A stretch of 64,000 nt of DNA from positions 4,547,981 to 4,611,980 of the forward strand of contig NZ_KK853997.1 of NCBI RefSeq assembly GCF_000696185.1. Reading direction: 5' to 3'. Positions 33,749 to 42,182 of the stretch are shown here, in pieces. Under the pieces are notes generated by a model that did not search any database, was not told where the DNA came from, and saw only the letters and a list, made by a program, of their open reading frames with translations. The stretch's first letter is position 1. Each line of letters begins with the position of its first letter. The position numbers and the translations under genes were made by a program. The stretch is from Kitasatospora cheerisanensis KCTC 2395. Lineage in GTDB: Bacteria > Actinomycetota > Actinomycetes > Streptomycetales > Streptomycetaceae.

Positions 33749-33883
33749 ATGACCACCGCAGACGCCGCGCGCCAGGACGGGACGAGCACCCCGCTCGTGT
33801 CCCGCTGCCCGCGTCTGCCCGGTGCCGTGGACGGCCCGTGCCGCTGTCGCTCCGGCGGCTGTATGCGGGCGGCACGCCGCTGA
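33749..33883 (+). CDS. Cys/Arg-rich 44-residue ORF, possible leader peptide of the DAACS transporter
   Basis: ATG at 33749 to TGA at 33881-33883. The peptide starts MTTADAARQDGTSTP and ends CRCRSGGCMRAARR, with four cysteines (20, 31, 33, 38) and seven arginines in the second half. Codon third positions are almost all G or C, as in real genes here. An AT-rich promoter-like segment (TAATCT at about 33736-33741) lies just upstream, and no Shine-Dalgarno is seen. It ends 112 bases before the transporter ATG. It could be an upstream regulatory ORF; it is not a family I recognise. Confidence 0.45.
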   Translation: MTTADAARQDGTSTPLVSRCPRLPGAVDGPCRCRSGGCMRAARR

Positions 33884-33995
33884 CGCCCCGGCAGCTCCCG
33901 CTGCCGGCCCCCGGGTCTCCTTACCCGGCCCGCGTCCCCCGTGCCGCCGCCTCCGCCCCCACCCCACCCCTGCACCTCACCGGAGTCGCACACCC

Positions 33996-35312
33996 ATGTC
34001 CACCGCGCCCGCGCCCGCACCCACACTGCTGGGACGCATCCGCCGCACCCCGTTCTGGGCCCAGATCGTCGCCGGCCTGGTCCTCGGCCTGCTGTTCGGC
34101 TGGATCGCCCGAGCCGGCGACGTCTCGTGGCTCACCACCACGCTCGACACCATCGGCAAGACCTTCGTCCAGCTGCTCAAGCTGGCCGTCCCGCCGCTGG
34201 TCTTCACCGCGATCGTCGTCTCGGTCGCCAACCTGCGGAACGTCACCAACGCCGCCCGGCTGGCCGCCCGCACGCTGTTCTGGTTCCTCGCCACCTCGCT
34301 GATCGCCGTCGCCATCGGCCTGGGCCTCGGCCTGCTCACCGACCCCGGCAAGGGCGCCCACCTCTCCACCCAGGGCCTCAAGGGCGTGGAGAAGGGCGGC
34401 ACCTGGGTCGACTTCCTGACCGGCATCATCCCAACCAACATCGCGGACGCCTTCCTGAAGGTGAACGTCCTCCAGATCGTCTTCCTCGGCGTGGTGGTCG
34501 GCGCCGCGATCCTGAAGATCGGCGAGAAGGCCGCCCCGGTCGCCAAGCTCTCCGAGTCCGTCCTCGAACTCGTCCAGACCGCCCTGTGGTGGGTCATCCG
34601 GCTCGCCCCGCTCGGCACCCTCGGCCTGATCGGCAAGTCCGTCGCGGTCTACGGCTGGGACCTGCTCAAGCCCTTCACCACGCTGACCGTCGACGTCTAC
34701 GTCGGCTGCGCGCTGGTCCTGTTCGGCGTCTACTCGCTGCTGCTGCGCTTCGTCGGCGGCCTCAACCCGCTGAACTTCTTCAAGGGCGCCTGGCCCGCGA
34801 TCCAGCTGGCCTTCGTCTCCCGCTCCTCGGTCGGCACCCTGCCGGTCACCCGCCGGGTCACCGAGCGCCTCGGCGTCCCGTCCGAGTACGCCTCGTTCGC
34901 CGTCCCGTTCGGCGCGACCACCAAGATGGACGGCTGCGCCGCGATCTACCCGTCGCTGGCCGCGATCTTCGTCGCCCAGGTCTACGGCATCGACCTCGGC
35001 ATCGGCGACTACCTGCTGATCGCCTTCGTCTCGGTGATCGGCTCCGCGGCCACCGCCGGCCTCACCGGCGCGATCGTGATGCTCACCCTGACCCTCTCCA
35101 CCCTGGGCCTGCCGCTGGAGGGCGTCGGCCTGCTGCTGGCCATCGACCCGATCCTCGACATGATGCGCACCGCCACCAACGTGGCCGGTCAGGTCGTCGT
35201 CCCGATCCTGGTCTCGGCCCGCGAGAAGACCCTCGACCTCACCGCGTACAACAACCCCACCGGCGACCTGCTCGCCGAGGACCGTCCGGTCGCGGTCGTC
35301 GCCGCCGCCTGA
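33996..35312 (+). CDS. Dicarboxylate/amino acid:cation (DAACS) symporter
   Basis: 438 residues from ATG at 33996 (MSTAPAPAP); the frame is open back to 33822, but that stretch is Pro/Arg-rich and nonconserved. Family signatures: SRSSVGTLPVT for the serine-rich re-entrant loop HP1, FAVPFGATTKMDGCAA, and DMMRTATNVAGQ with the Na+/substrate-binding residues. About eight helices. Relatives carry C4-dicarboxylates, glutamate/aspartate, serine or cystine. A Cys-rich small ORF precedes it, and a strong terminator follows. Confidence 0.88.
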   Translation: MSTAPAPAPTLLGRIRRTPFWAQIVAGLVLGLLFGWIARAGDVSWLTTTLDTIGKTFVQLLKLAVPPLVFTAIVVSVANLRNVTNAARLAARTLFWFLATSLIAVAIGLGLGLLTDPGKGAHLSTQGLKGVEKGGTWVDFLTGIIPTNIADAFLKVNVLQIVFLGVVVGAAILKIGEKAAPVAKLSESVLELVQTALWWVIRLAPLGTLGLIGKSVAVYGWDLLKPFTTLTVDVYVGCALVLFGVYSLLLRFVGGLNPLNFFKGAWPAIQLAFVSRSSVGTLPVTRRVTERLGVPSEYASFAVPFGATTKMDGCAAIYPSLAAIFVAQVYGIDLGIGDYLLIAFVSVIGSAATAGLTGAIVMLTLTLSTLGLPLEGVGLLLAIDPILDMMRTATNVAGQVVVPILVSAREKTLDLTAYNNPTGDLLAEDRPVAVVAAA

Positions 35313-35325
35313 CGCCCGCCCGCAC

Positions 35326-35361
35326 CGACGGCCCGCACCCCGCAGGGGGTGCGGGCCGTCG
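35326..35361 (+). terminator. Terminator after the DAACS gene
   Basis: CGACGGCCCGCACCCC, loop GCAG, GGGGTGCGGGCCGTCG: a perfect 16-bp stem, 13 bases after the stop codon. Confidence 0.85.
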
Positions 35362-35431
35362 CTCGTTGGAGTGAGACTCCTTGGGCCGGGCTGGGCGGAT
35401 CAGTAGCGTGGGGCCGACGAAGGAGGGGTCG

Positions 35432-35980
35432 ATGACTGCTCTGCCCTACGACTCTGTCGATCCGGAACAGGCCCTCAAGTACGCGATCCAGCACCACGTC
35501 AGCGAGCGGGTCCAGATCGTCGAAGGCATCGTCGAGCCGCTCGCGTCCGGCTGGGACGACGAGGCGGCCGCCAGCCGGCTGCGCAGCCAGCTCAACGACC
35601 GGGTCCGGGCCCTGGACTGCGTGATGGGGGCGGGAGACCTCGACCTCCCCGGCTCCAGCAACTGGTTCGTCCCGGACGTGGCGGTGGTGCCCGCCCCGCT
35701 CACCAGGGACGGCGGCGCGCTGCTCCCCGAACAGACCCTGCTGGTGGTCGAGGTGACCTCCGAGGCGGACGGCGACACCGACCGGGTGGTGAAGCCCCGC
35801 CGGTACGCCGAGTACGGGGCGCCGCTCTACCTGCTGGTCGACCGCCGGTACGGGACGTGCACGCTGTTCGCCGAACCCGGCCCGTCCGGCTACGCCCGTA
35901 CCCTCGGCCCGCTGCCGTTCGGCACGCCGGTCGACCTGCCGGAGCCCTTCGGACTCCGGCTGGACACCTCGGGGCTCTGA
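35432..35980 (+). CDS. Uma2-family endonuclease-like protein
   Basis: 182 residues from ATG at 35432, behind AAGGAGGGG. PD-(D/E)xK-like fold: the NWFVPDVAVVP strand, LLVVEVTSEADGDTDRVVKPRRYAEYGAPLYLLVD with the conserved E and the D-x-x-x-K helix, and a YxLVDR ending. Uma2 proteins are numerous in actinobacteria and cyanobacteria. They are presumed nucleases of unclear role, often linked to mobile DNA, but no mobile element is seen here. It is convergent with the DUF1707 gene, 6 bases apart. Confidence 0.85.
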   Translation: MTALPYDSVDPEQALKYAIQHHVSERVQIVEGIVEPLASGWDDEAAASRLRSQLNDRVRALDCVMGAGDLDLPGSSNWFVPDVAVVPAPLTRDGGALLPEQTLLVVEVTSEADGDTDRVVKPRRYAEYGAPLYLLVDRRYGTCTLFAEPGPSGYARTLGPLPFGTPVDLPEPFGLRLDTSGL

Positions 35981-35986
35981 GGCCGC

Positions 35987-36540
35987 TCAGCGGGCGCGCG
36001 CGTGGCGGACGCGGAGGCGGCCGAAGCCGGGGGCGCCGGTGATCCGGATGAGCGGGCCGCCGGGGCGGGGTAGCGCGGCGGGCGGTAGCGGACGTCCTGC
36101 CAGCCGCCCTGGACGCCGTCCACGTCGACGGTGGCGTTGTGCGGGACGGTGATGGTGGCCCGGCCGAAGCCCAGGCCGAGCTCGATGTCGACCACCGGGT
36201 GGTCGATGATCGCGTGCGAGAGGTCGAGCCGGACCTTGCCGAACGCGGAGGCCACCGTCAGCTTGCGGGGCACCCGCCAGGGGCCGCGGCGGACGATCCG
36301 GCCGCCGGCCGTCGCGATGGTGGCGGCGGAGTCGTCCTCGGCCGGGCGGCCGGCGGGCAGGTCCGCGGTGACCAGATCGAGTTCGGCGCGGGTGGCGGCG
36401 GTGAGCGCCTGCTGGAGGCGCTGCTCCATCTCCTCCCGGGAGATCCGTTCCTCGGCGTAGGCCTGTTGGAGGCGGTCGGCGGCGGCGTCGCGTTCGGCCG
36501 CGCCGACCCGGATGTGCGGGCCGTCCGGAAGTGAAGTCAC
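35987..36540 (-). CDS. DUF1707 (SHOCT-like) domain protein, frame interrupted near 36062-36070
   Basis: GTG at 36540 starts MTSLPDGPHIRVGAAERDAA, the DUF1707 domain (about 1-60). A second part follows with GPWRVPRKLTVASAFGKVRLDLSHAIID, a beta-rich region found in the liaF-like group. After DVRYRPPRYPAP the frame is wrong. One base off, the sequence gives GGPLIRITGAPGFGRLRVRHARAR and TGA at 35987, the usual end of this family. One more base in the GGGG runs at 36062-36065 or 36067-36070 restores 184 residues. The GTG overlaps the stop of the symporter gene (GTGA), so translation is coupled. Confidence 0.8.
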
Positions 36541-37568
36541 CCGGGCAGCCTAGCCGTTGACGCTTCGTCAGGGGACTGCCGGGCCCAGTGCTGGGCGAGC
36601 ACGGTACAGACCATCAGCTGGATCTGGTGGAACAGCATCAGCGGCAGCACCGCCAGCCCGACCGCGCCGGCCGGGAACAGGATGGCGGCCAGCGGCAGGC
36701 CGTTGGCCAGGGACTTCTTGGAGCCGCAGAACTGGATGGTGATCCGGTCCGGGCGGGAGAAGCCGAGCCGGCCGGACACCACGTGGGTGAAGCCCAGCAC
36801 CGTGCCCAGCAGCACCGAGGAGATCGCCACCAGGGCCAGCAGCTGGCCCACCGTGACCCGGCCCCAGATGCCCTCGCGGACGCCCTCGCCGAATGCGCTG
36901 TAGACGATCAGCAGGATCGAGCCCCGGTCCACCACCTGGGTCACCAGCCGGTGCCGGCCGATCCACGGCCCGACCCGGCGGCGCAGCAGCTGCCCGGCGG
37001 CGAACGGCACCAGCAGTTGCAGCACCACGTCCAGCACCTGCCCGCCGTCCACCGCGACCCCGGACCCGCCGGACAGCAGCCAGGCCGCCAGCAGCGGGGT
37101 CAGTACGATGCCCAGCAGGCTGGAGAAGGTCGCGGCGCAGATCGCGGCGGCCACGTTGCCGCGGGCGATCGAGGTGAACGCGATCGAGGACTGCACGGTG
37201 GACGGCAGCAGGGTGAGGAACAGCACGCCGGTGAACAGCTCCGGCGGCAGCACCGCGTCCGGCAGCAGCCGGGTGGCCTCGCCGAGCAGCGGGAACAGCA
37301 CGAAGGTGCAGCCCAGGATCAGCAGGTGCAGCCGCCAGTGCCGGGCGCCGGCCACCGCCTCCTGCGGGGAGAGCCGGGCGCCGTACAGGAAGAACAGCAG
37401 GCCGACGGCCAGGTGCACGCCGCCGGTGACGGCGCTCGCGGCGACCCCACGGGCGGGCAGCACGGTGGCCAGCAGGACGGTGCCGAGCAGCAGCAGGAGG
37501 TAGGTGTCGACGCCGATCCGGCGCAGCGTGCGGTCGAGGGCGCGGTGGGCGGATCGGAGGCGGTGCAT
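36537..37568 (-). CDS. Bile acid:sodium symporter family protein (SBF-like)
   Basis: 343 residues from ATG at 37568 (MHRLRSAHRALDRTL); the open frame runs to 37757 but is Pro-rich there. About ten membrane helices. Signatures: VGLLFFLYGARLSPQEAVAG, TLLPSTVQSSIAFTSIARGN and FCGSKKSLANGLPLAAILFP, the paired discontinuous-helix motifs of the SBF_like (YfeH) group. It would carry an organic anion with Na+. The gene ends in the 4-base overlap GTGA with the DUF1707 start. Confidence 0.87.
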   Translation of the reverse strand: MHRLRSAHRALDRTLRRIGVDTYLLLLLGTVLLATVLPARGVAASAVTGGVHLAVGLLFFLYGARLSPQEAVAGARHWRLHLLILGCTFVLFPLLGEATRLLPDAVLPPELFTGVLFLTLLPSTVQSSIAFTSIARGNVAAAICAATFSSLLGIVLTPLLAAWLLSGGSGVAVDGGQVLDVVLQLLVPFAAGQLLRRRVGPWIGRHRLVTQVVDRGSILLIVYSAFGEGVREGIWGRVTVGQLLALVAISSVLLGTVLGFTHVVSGRLGFSRPDRITIQFCGSKKSLANGLPLAAILFPAGAVGLAVLPLMLFHQIQLMVCTVLAQHWARQSPDEASTARLPG

Positions 37569-37712
37569 GCCTCGATGATCCCCCGCGCGGGCCGCGGCGC
37601 CGGGAGCGGGGTGGGGGCACGGGGCGGGGGACCGGGCCGGCCGGGAATTCCCGGAATTGCGTCCGGAATGCGGACGGGCGGTGGCGCGGAGAAAAAGCGC
37701 GGGCAAAAAGGC

Positions 37713-37740
37713 AGGGGGCCCGCCGCCGGGCGGGCCCCCT
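37713..37740 (-). terminator. Rho-independent terminator of the cold-shock gene
   Basis: Read on the minus strand: AGGGGGCCCGCC, loop CGGC, GGCGGGCCCCCT, then GCC and TTTTT. A perfect 12-bp stem with a 5-base T-run, 58 bases past the cold-shock stop. It is the classical form, rare in this window. Confidence 0.9.
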
Positions 37741-37798
37741 TGGGAACTGCTACTCATACGGACCCGAGGGGCCGTGAGCGATCAGATGTGAAGAGATG

Positions 37799-38002
37799 TC
37801 AGATAGCGACGACGTTCTCGGCCTGCGGGCCCTTCGGGCCCTGGGTGACGTCGAAGCTGACCGCCTGGTTCTCCTCCAGCGAGCGGAAGCCGCTCGCGTT
37901 GATGGCGGAGTAGTGGACGAAGACGTCGGGGCCGCCGCCCTCCTGGGCGATGAAGCCGAAGCCCTTCTCGGCGTTGAACCACTTGACGGTTCCGGTCGCC
38001 AT
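37799..38002 (-). CDS. Cold-shock domain protein (CspA family)
   Basis: 67 residues from ATG at 38002, preceded by AAGGAGAACGGT. It is a single OB-fold RNA/DNA chaperone: MATGTVKWFNAEKGFGFIAQ with RNP1 KGFGFI at 13-18 and RNP2 VFVHYS at 27-32. It binds single-stranded nucleic acid and melts mRNA structure. The upstream region is unusually AT-rich and long, in line with the long 5'-UTR of cold-shock genes. A classical terminator follows it. Confidence 0.95.
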   Translation of the reverse strand: MATGTVKWFNAEKGFGFIAQEGGGPDVFVHYSAINASGFRSLEENQAVSFDVTQGPKGPQAENVVAI

Positions 38003-38390
38003 ACCGTTCTCCTTGCAAGGGACGTAGTGGACACCACACCTTGTGGCGCCCGGGTCCGCTGCGCTGATCGCCCTGCCTCCGGACGAGCCCGGAGTTTTTC
38101 GCACAGTGCTCAATCAAAGCTCAATTGATGCCTGATACTGCTGAAAAATTACAAAAAGCCTGCGGTTACACGCTCCGCAGGCTCCAAGTACTGCAAGGGG
38201 AATCAAACTGCAACTGAAGTGAACGGTAGCACGCGGTGGCGGCCCCGACCAGGGGCCGACGAGGGTGTCGGAGAGCGTGTCGGAGCGCGGGTCGGAGCGC
38301 CCCCGAACGGTGTGTCGGGCACCGGATGCGGACCCTCCCGAGCGGCAGGCATACCCTGCCGGAAGAGCACCAACGGCAAGGGAGTACACG
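38003..38390. other. Intergenic region between cold-shock gene (-) and mqnA (+)
   Basis: 388 bases without a supported gene. The part at 38090-38220 is strikingly AT-rich. It contains the minus-strand terminator-like hairpin at 38157-38183 and TTGAT-like promoter pieces. The right part, 38230-38390, is GC-rich and holds the mqnA promoter and its AAGGGAG ribosome-binding site. Confidence 0.6.
38157..38183 (-). terminator. Rho-independent terminator-like hairpin upstream of the cold-shock gene
   Basis: On the minus strand AGCCTGCGG, a 9-base loop, CCGCAGGCT, then TTTTGTAATTTTTC. A perfect 9-bp stem with a T-rich tail. It points toward the cold-shock gene and lies 155 bases upstream of its ATG, yet no minus-strand gene ends here. 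It may be a 5'-UTR attenuator or the end of a small RNA. Confidence 0.65.
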
Positions 38391-39290
38391 GTGAGCAGTC
38401 GGGACGCCGAACGGCCGGCGACCGCGGTCAGGCCGCGGGTCGGACACATCCAGTTCCTCAACTGCCTGCCCCTCTACTGGGGGCTGGCGCGCACGGGGAA
38501 CCTGCTCGACCTCGACCTCACCAAGGACACCCCGGAGAAGCTCAGCGACCGCCTGGTGGCCGGCGACCTCGACATCGGCCCGATCACCTGCGTGGAGTAC
38601 CTGCGCAACGCCGACCGGCTGGTGGTGCTCCCCGACATCGCGGTGGGCAGCGACGGCCCGGTGATGTCCTGCGTGATCGTCAGCAAGCTCCCGCTGGACC
38701 GGCTGGACGGCCGCCGGGTCGCGCTCGGCTCGACCAGCCGCACCTCCGTCCGGCTGGCCCGGCTGCTGCTGGAGGAGCGCGAAGGGGTGCGGCCCGAGTA
38801 CTTCGGCTGCCCGCCCGACCTGGACGCGATGCTCGCCGAGGCCGACGCCGCCGTGCTGATCGGCGACCCCGCGCTGCGCGCCTCGCTGGAGCAGGCGCCC
38901 CGGCAGGGGCTGGCCGTGCACGACCTCGGCGCGATGTGGAAGGAGTGGACCGGCCTGCCGTTCGTCTTCGCCGTCTGGGCCGCCCGCCGCGAGTACGCCG
39001 AGCAGCAGCCCGAACTGACCGCCGCCGTGCACCGGGCGTTCCTGGAGTCCCGCGACCTCTCGCTGGCCGAGGCCGCCAAGGTCGCCGAACAGGCCGCCCG
39101 CTGGGAGGCGTTCGACGCGCCGCTGCTGGAGACCTACTTCAGCGAGGCGCTGGACTTCTCGCTGGGCGGGCGGCAGCTGGCCGGCCTGGCCGAGTTCGCC
39201 CGCCGGGTCGCCCACGACAGCGGCTTCGCCCCGGACGTGGCGATCCGGCTGCTGGAGTCCGAGCCGGCCGGGTCGGTCGTGCCGGCCTGA
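38391..39290 (+). CDS. mqnA: Chorismate dehydratase MqnA (futalosine pathway)
   Basis: 299 residues from GTG at 38391, with AAGGGAG before it; the frame is open from 38265 but the added part is Arg-rich and nonconserved. MqnA dehydrates chorismate to 3-enolpyruvyl-benzoate, the first committed step of the futalosine route to menaquinone. Conserved start VGHIQFLNCLPLYWGL and the substrate-binding ALGSTSRTSVRLARLLL and ADAAVLIGDPAL segments match the MqnA/MqnD periplasmic-binding-like fold. It is the first of the quinone genes in this window. Confidence 0.92.
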   Translation: MSSRDAERPATAVRPRVGHIQFLNCLPLYWGLARTGNLLDLDLTKDTPEKLSDRLVAGDLDIGPITCVEYLRNADRLVVLPDIAVGSDGPVMSCVIVSKLPLDRLDGRRVALGSTSRTSVRLARLLLEEREGVRPEYFGCPPDLDAMLAEADAAVLIGDPALRASLEQAPRQGLAVHDLGAMWKEWTGLPFVFAVWAARREYAEQQPELTAAVHRAFLESRDLSLAEAAKVAEQAARWEAFDAPLLETYFSEALDFSLGGRQLAGLAEFARRVAHDSGFAPDVAIRLLESEPAGSVVPA

Positions 39291-39413
39291 CGGTTCACCG
39301 GCGGTCGGGGCGTGAACGGTTCCCGGCCGGTGGTCGTTTTGGGATGATCGGACCGGTCCTGGTGGGGGACGCCGACGCCGAGCGGCGGCAGCCGGGGGCG
39401 GAGGGGAACGGTC

Positions 39414-40888
39414 ATGGAGCTGCTGACGGCTGACGACCCGTCGACGATCGGCGACTACCGGCTGCTGCGGCGGCTCGGGGCCGGCGGCATGGGGCGGGTC
39501 TACCTGGGCCGGACGGCGGGCGGGCGGACCGTCGCCGTCAAGGCGGTGCGCCCCGAACTCGCCGACGACCCGGAGTTCCGGGCCCGGTTCCGGCAGGAGG
39601 TGTCCGCCGCCCGCCGGGTGGGCGGCCGGTGGACCGCGCCCGTGCTGGACGCCGACACCGACGGCCCCCGCCCCTGGGTGGCCACCGGCTACGTCGCCGG
39701 CCCCTCGCTCGGCGCCGCCGTGCACACCGGCGGCCCGCTGCCCGCCGCCTCGGTGCACGCCCTCGGCAGCTGGCTCGCCGAGGCCCTGGAACAGGTGCAC
39801 GCGCTCGGCCTGGTGCACCGGGACGTCAAACCGTCCAACGTGCTGCTCACCCTGGACGGCCCCCGGCTGATCGACTTTGGGGTGGCCCGGGCGCTGGATG
39901 CCGCCGCCACCCTCACCCACAGCGGGTACGTGGTCGGCTCGCCCGGCTTCATGTCGCCCGAGCAGGCCGCCGGTTCGCCCGTCGGCCCGGCCGGAGACGT
40001 CTTCGCACTGGGCGCCGTGCTGGCCTTCGCCGCCACCGGCACCGCCCCGTTCGGCGAGGGCGTCAGCGCCGCCGTCCTGCTCTACCGGGTGCTCCACGAG
40101 GAACCCGAACTGCGCGGCCTGGACGGCGGACTGCGCGCGATCGTGACGGCCTGCCTGGCCAAGGACCCGGCCGACCGCCCGACCCCCGCCGAGCTGCGCG
40201 CCCGGCTCGCCCCGGCGCGACCGCCGTCGGCCCCGAGACCTGGCTGCCCGGCCCGCTCGCCGCCGCCGTCGGCCGGGCCGCCGTCGAACTGCTCGACCTG
40301 GAGGCCGACGGCGCCCCCGCCACCCGCCCGACCGTGCCCGCCGTCGCGGACCGGGCGCCCACCGAGCTGGACGGCCCGGTGACGGCCCGTCGGAAGCGCG
40401 GCCGGGGCCGGGTGCGGGCCTCGGTGGCGGCCGCGGCGGTGCTGCTCGGCGCGGCGTTCGGCGGGCTGGCGGCGGCCGGGAAGCTGCCCTGGCAGGACGG
40501 GGCGCCCGGGAAGGGGACGGCGGCGGACGGGGAGGCGCTGCCGCAGGCCTTCCTCGGCACCTGGCGGGGCACCATCACCACCAAGGTGGTGCCGCTGCCG
40601 TCCACCTTCACCGCCACCTTCACGGCGGGGAGGATCGGCGAGGACGTCGGTCGGACCAGCAACGCCTCCGCGTTCAGCAGCACGGTCTGCCGCGGCGTGC
40701 TCACCCTGCTGTCGGTCGAGGCGGGGACGGTCACCCTGCAGGAGCGGCCGGAGGGCCCGCAGGCCGGGTGCAGCGAGGCGCGGGAGAAGCAGACGTACAC
40801 CGTGCTGGACGGCGGCGCCCGCCTGCACGTGGCGGTCACCGGGGCGCAGCTCGGCACCGACCCGGAGGGGGACCTGGCGAAGCAGTAG
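39414..40888 (+). CDS. Serine/threonine protein kinase with C-terminal transmembrane/extracellular part, frame interrupted near 40211
   Basis: ATG at 39414. Hanks-type kinase domain at about 14-265: GAGGMGRVYLG, K43 in VAVKAV, HRDVKPSN with D137, DFG at 154-156 and FMSPEQAAG. After ELRARLAP the frame changes. One base off, it reads GATAVGPETWLPGPLAAAV and continues through a transmembrane helix (VRASVAAAAVLLGAAFGGLAAAG) to an outer domain of about 130 residues ending at 40888. One extra C in the CCCC run at 40210-40213 restores a 491-residue membrane kinase. It lies between mqnA and mqnC. The outer sensor domain is not of PASTA type. Confidence 0.82.
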
Positions 40889-40966
40889 CGGGGCTGGGCA
40901 GGGGCGAAATTACGCTGGCGTAGGCTGGGCGGGACGCCCCTCCGACGACGAAAGCAGGCCCGCCAG

Positions 40967-42175
40967 GTGTCCGAGCAGAACCTTTCCGCCGCCCAGCTGC
41001 AGGCCGTTCTGGACCGTGCGGCCGAGGGCGGCCGGATCACCGCCGACGAGGCGCTGGAGCTGTACCGTTCGGCCCCGCTGCACGCGCTCGGCGCGGCCGC
41101 CGACGCGGTGCGCCGGCGCCGGTACGCGGGCGTGGAGCACATCGCCACGTACATCATCGAACGGAACATCAACTACACCAACGTCTGCGTGACCGCGTGC
41201 AAGTTCTGCGCGTTCTACGTCCCGCCGAAGAGCGACAAGGGCTGGTCGCGGGAGCTCGACGAGGTGCTGCGCCGCTGCGCGGAGACCGTCGAACTGGGCG
41301 GCACCCAGATCATGTTCCAGGGCGGGCACCACCCCGAGTACGGCGTGGAGTACTACGAGAAGAACTTCTCCGCGATCAAGGAGCGCTTCCCCGAGCTGGT
41401 GATCCACTCGCTGGGCGCCTCCGAGGTCGAGCACATGGCGAAGATCTCCGGCGTCTCCGTAGAGGAGGCCATCACCCGGATCCACGCCGCCGGCCTGGAC
41501 TCGTTCGCGGGTGCCGGCGCCGAGCTGCTGCCGGAGCGGCCGCGCAAGGCGATCGCCCCGCTGAAGGAGTCCGGCGAGCGCTGGCTGGAGATCATGGAGA
41601 CCGCGCACCGGCTGGGCGTCGAGTCCACCTCCACCATGCTGATGGGCACCGGCGAGACCAACGCCGAGCGGATCGAGCACCTGCGGATGATCCGCGACGT
41701 GCAGGACCGCACCGGCGGCTTCCGGGCGTTCATCCCCTACACCTACCAGCCGCAGAACAACCACCTGAAGGGCTCGACCCAGGCCACCGTGTTCGAGTAC
41801 CTGCGGATGATCGCCATCGCCCGCCTGTTCCTCGACAACGTCGCCCACATCCAGGGCTCCTGGCTGACCACCGGCAAGGAGGCCGGCCAGCTGTCGCTGC
41901 ACTACGGCGCGGACGACCTCGGCTCGGTGATGCTGGAGGAGAACGTGGTCTCCGCGGCCGGCGCCAAGCACCGGTCCAACCTGCACGAGCTGATCCACCT
42001 GATCCGCACCGCGGGCCGCGTCCCCGCGCAGCGCTCCACCACGTACGAGCACCTGCGGGTCCTCGACGACCCGGCCAACGACCCGGTGGACCCGCGGGTC
42101 GCCTCGCACATCGCCTCCACCGCGATCGAGGGCGGCACCGCGCACCCCGAACTCACCATCCTGGCCACGAACTGA
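40967..42175 (+). CDS. mqnC: Cyclic dehypoxanthinyl futalosine synthase MqnC
   Basis: 402 residues, GTG start. This radical SAM enzyme cyclises dehypoxanthine futalosine to its spiro product in menaquinone synthesis. The [4Fe-4S]-SAM motif is C74-x3-C78-x2-C81 (CVTACKFC) after YTN. ELGGTQIMFQGGHHPEYG, MLMGTGETNAERI and HIQGSWLTTGKEAGQLSLHYGADDLGSVMLEENVV are diagnostic of the MqnC/MqnE group; length and the end of the fold favour MqnC. A TAGGCT -10-like element is 40 bases upstream. The next gene is 8 bases away. Confidence 0.94.
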   Translation: MSEQNLSAAQLQAVLDRAAEGGRITADEALELYRSAPLHALGAAADAVRRRRYAGVEHIATYIIERNINYTNVCVTACKFCAFYVPPKSDKGWSRELDEVLRRCAETVELGGTQIMFQGGHHPEYGVEYYEKNFSAIKERFPELVIHSLGASEVEHMAKISGVSVEEAITRIHAAGLDSFAGAGAELLPERPRKAIAPLKESGERWLEIMETAHRLGVESTSTMLMGTGETNAERIEHLRMIRDVQDRTGGFRAFIPYTYQPQNNHLKGSTQATVFEYLRMIAIARLFLDNVAHIQGSWLTTGKEAGQLSLHYGADDLGSVMLEENVVSAAGAKHRSNLHELIHLIRTAGRVPAQRSTTYEHLRVLDDPANDPVDPRVASHIASTAIEGGTAHPELTILATN

Positions 42176-42182
42176 GCCCCGG

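Noticed and set aside
33822..33995. N-terminal extension of the DAACS transporter
   Set aside because: Pro/Arg-rich and unlike any transporter N-terminus; partly overlaps the small Cys-rich ORF in another frame.
35432..35980. Uma2 gene as evidence of a mobile element
   Set aside because: The family is common in chromosomes and no terminal repeats or recombinase genes flank it.
18255..40888. Programmed frameshifting as an explanation of the four broken genes
   Set aside because: The sites are in different gene families with no shared slippery heptamer or downstream pseudoknot that I can see, and all need the same single-base gain in a C/G run.
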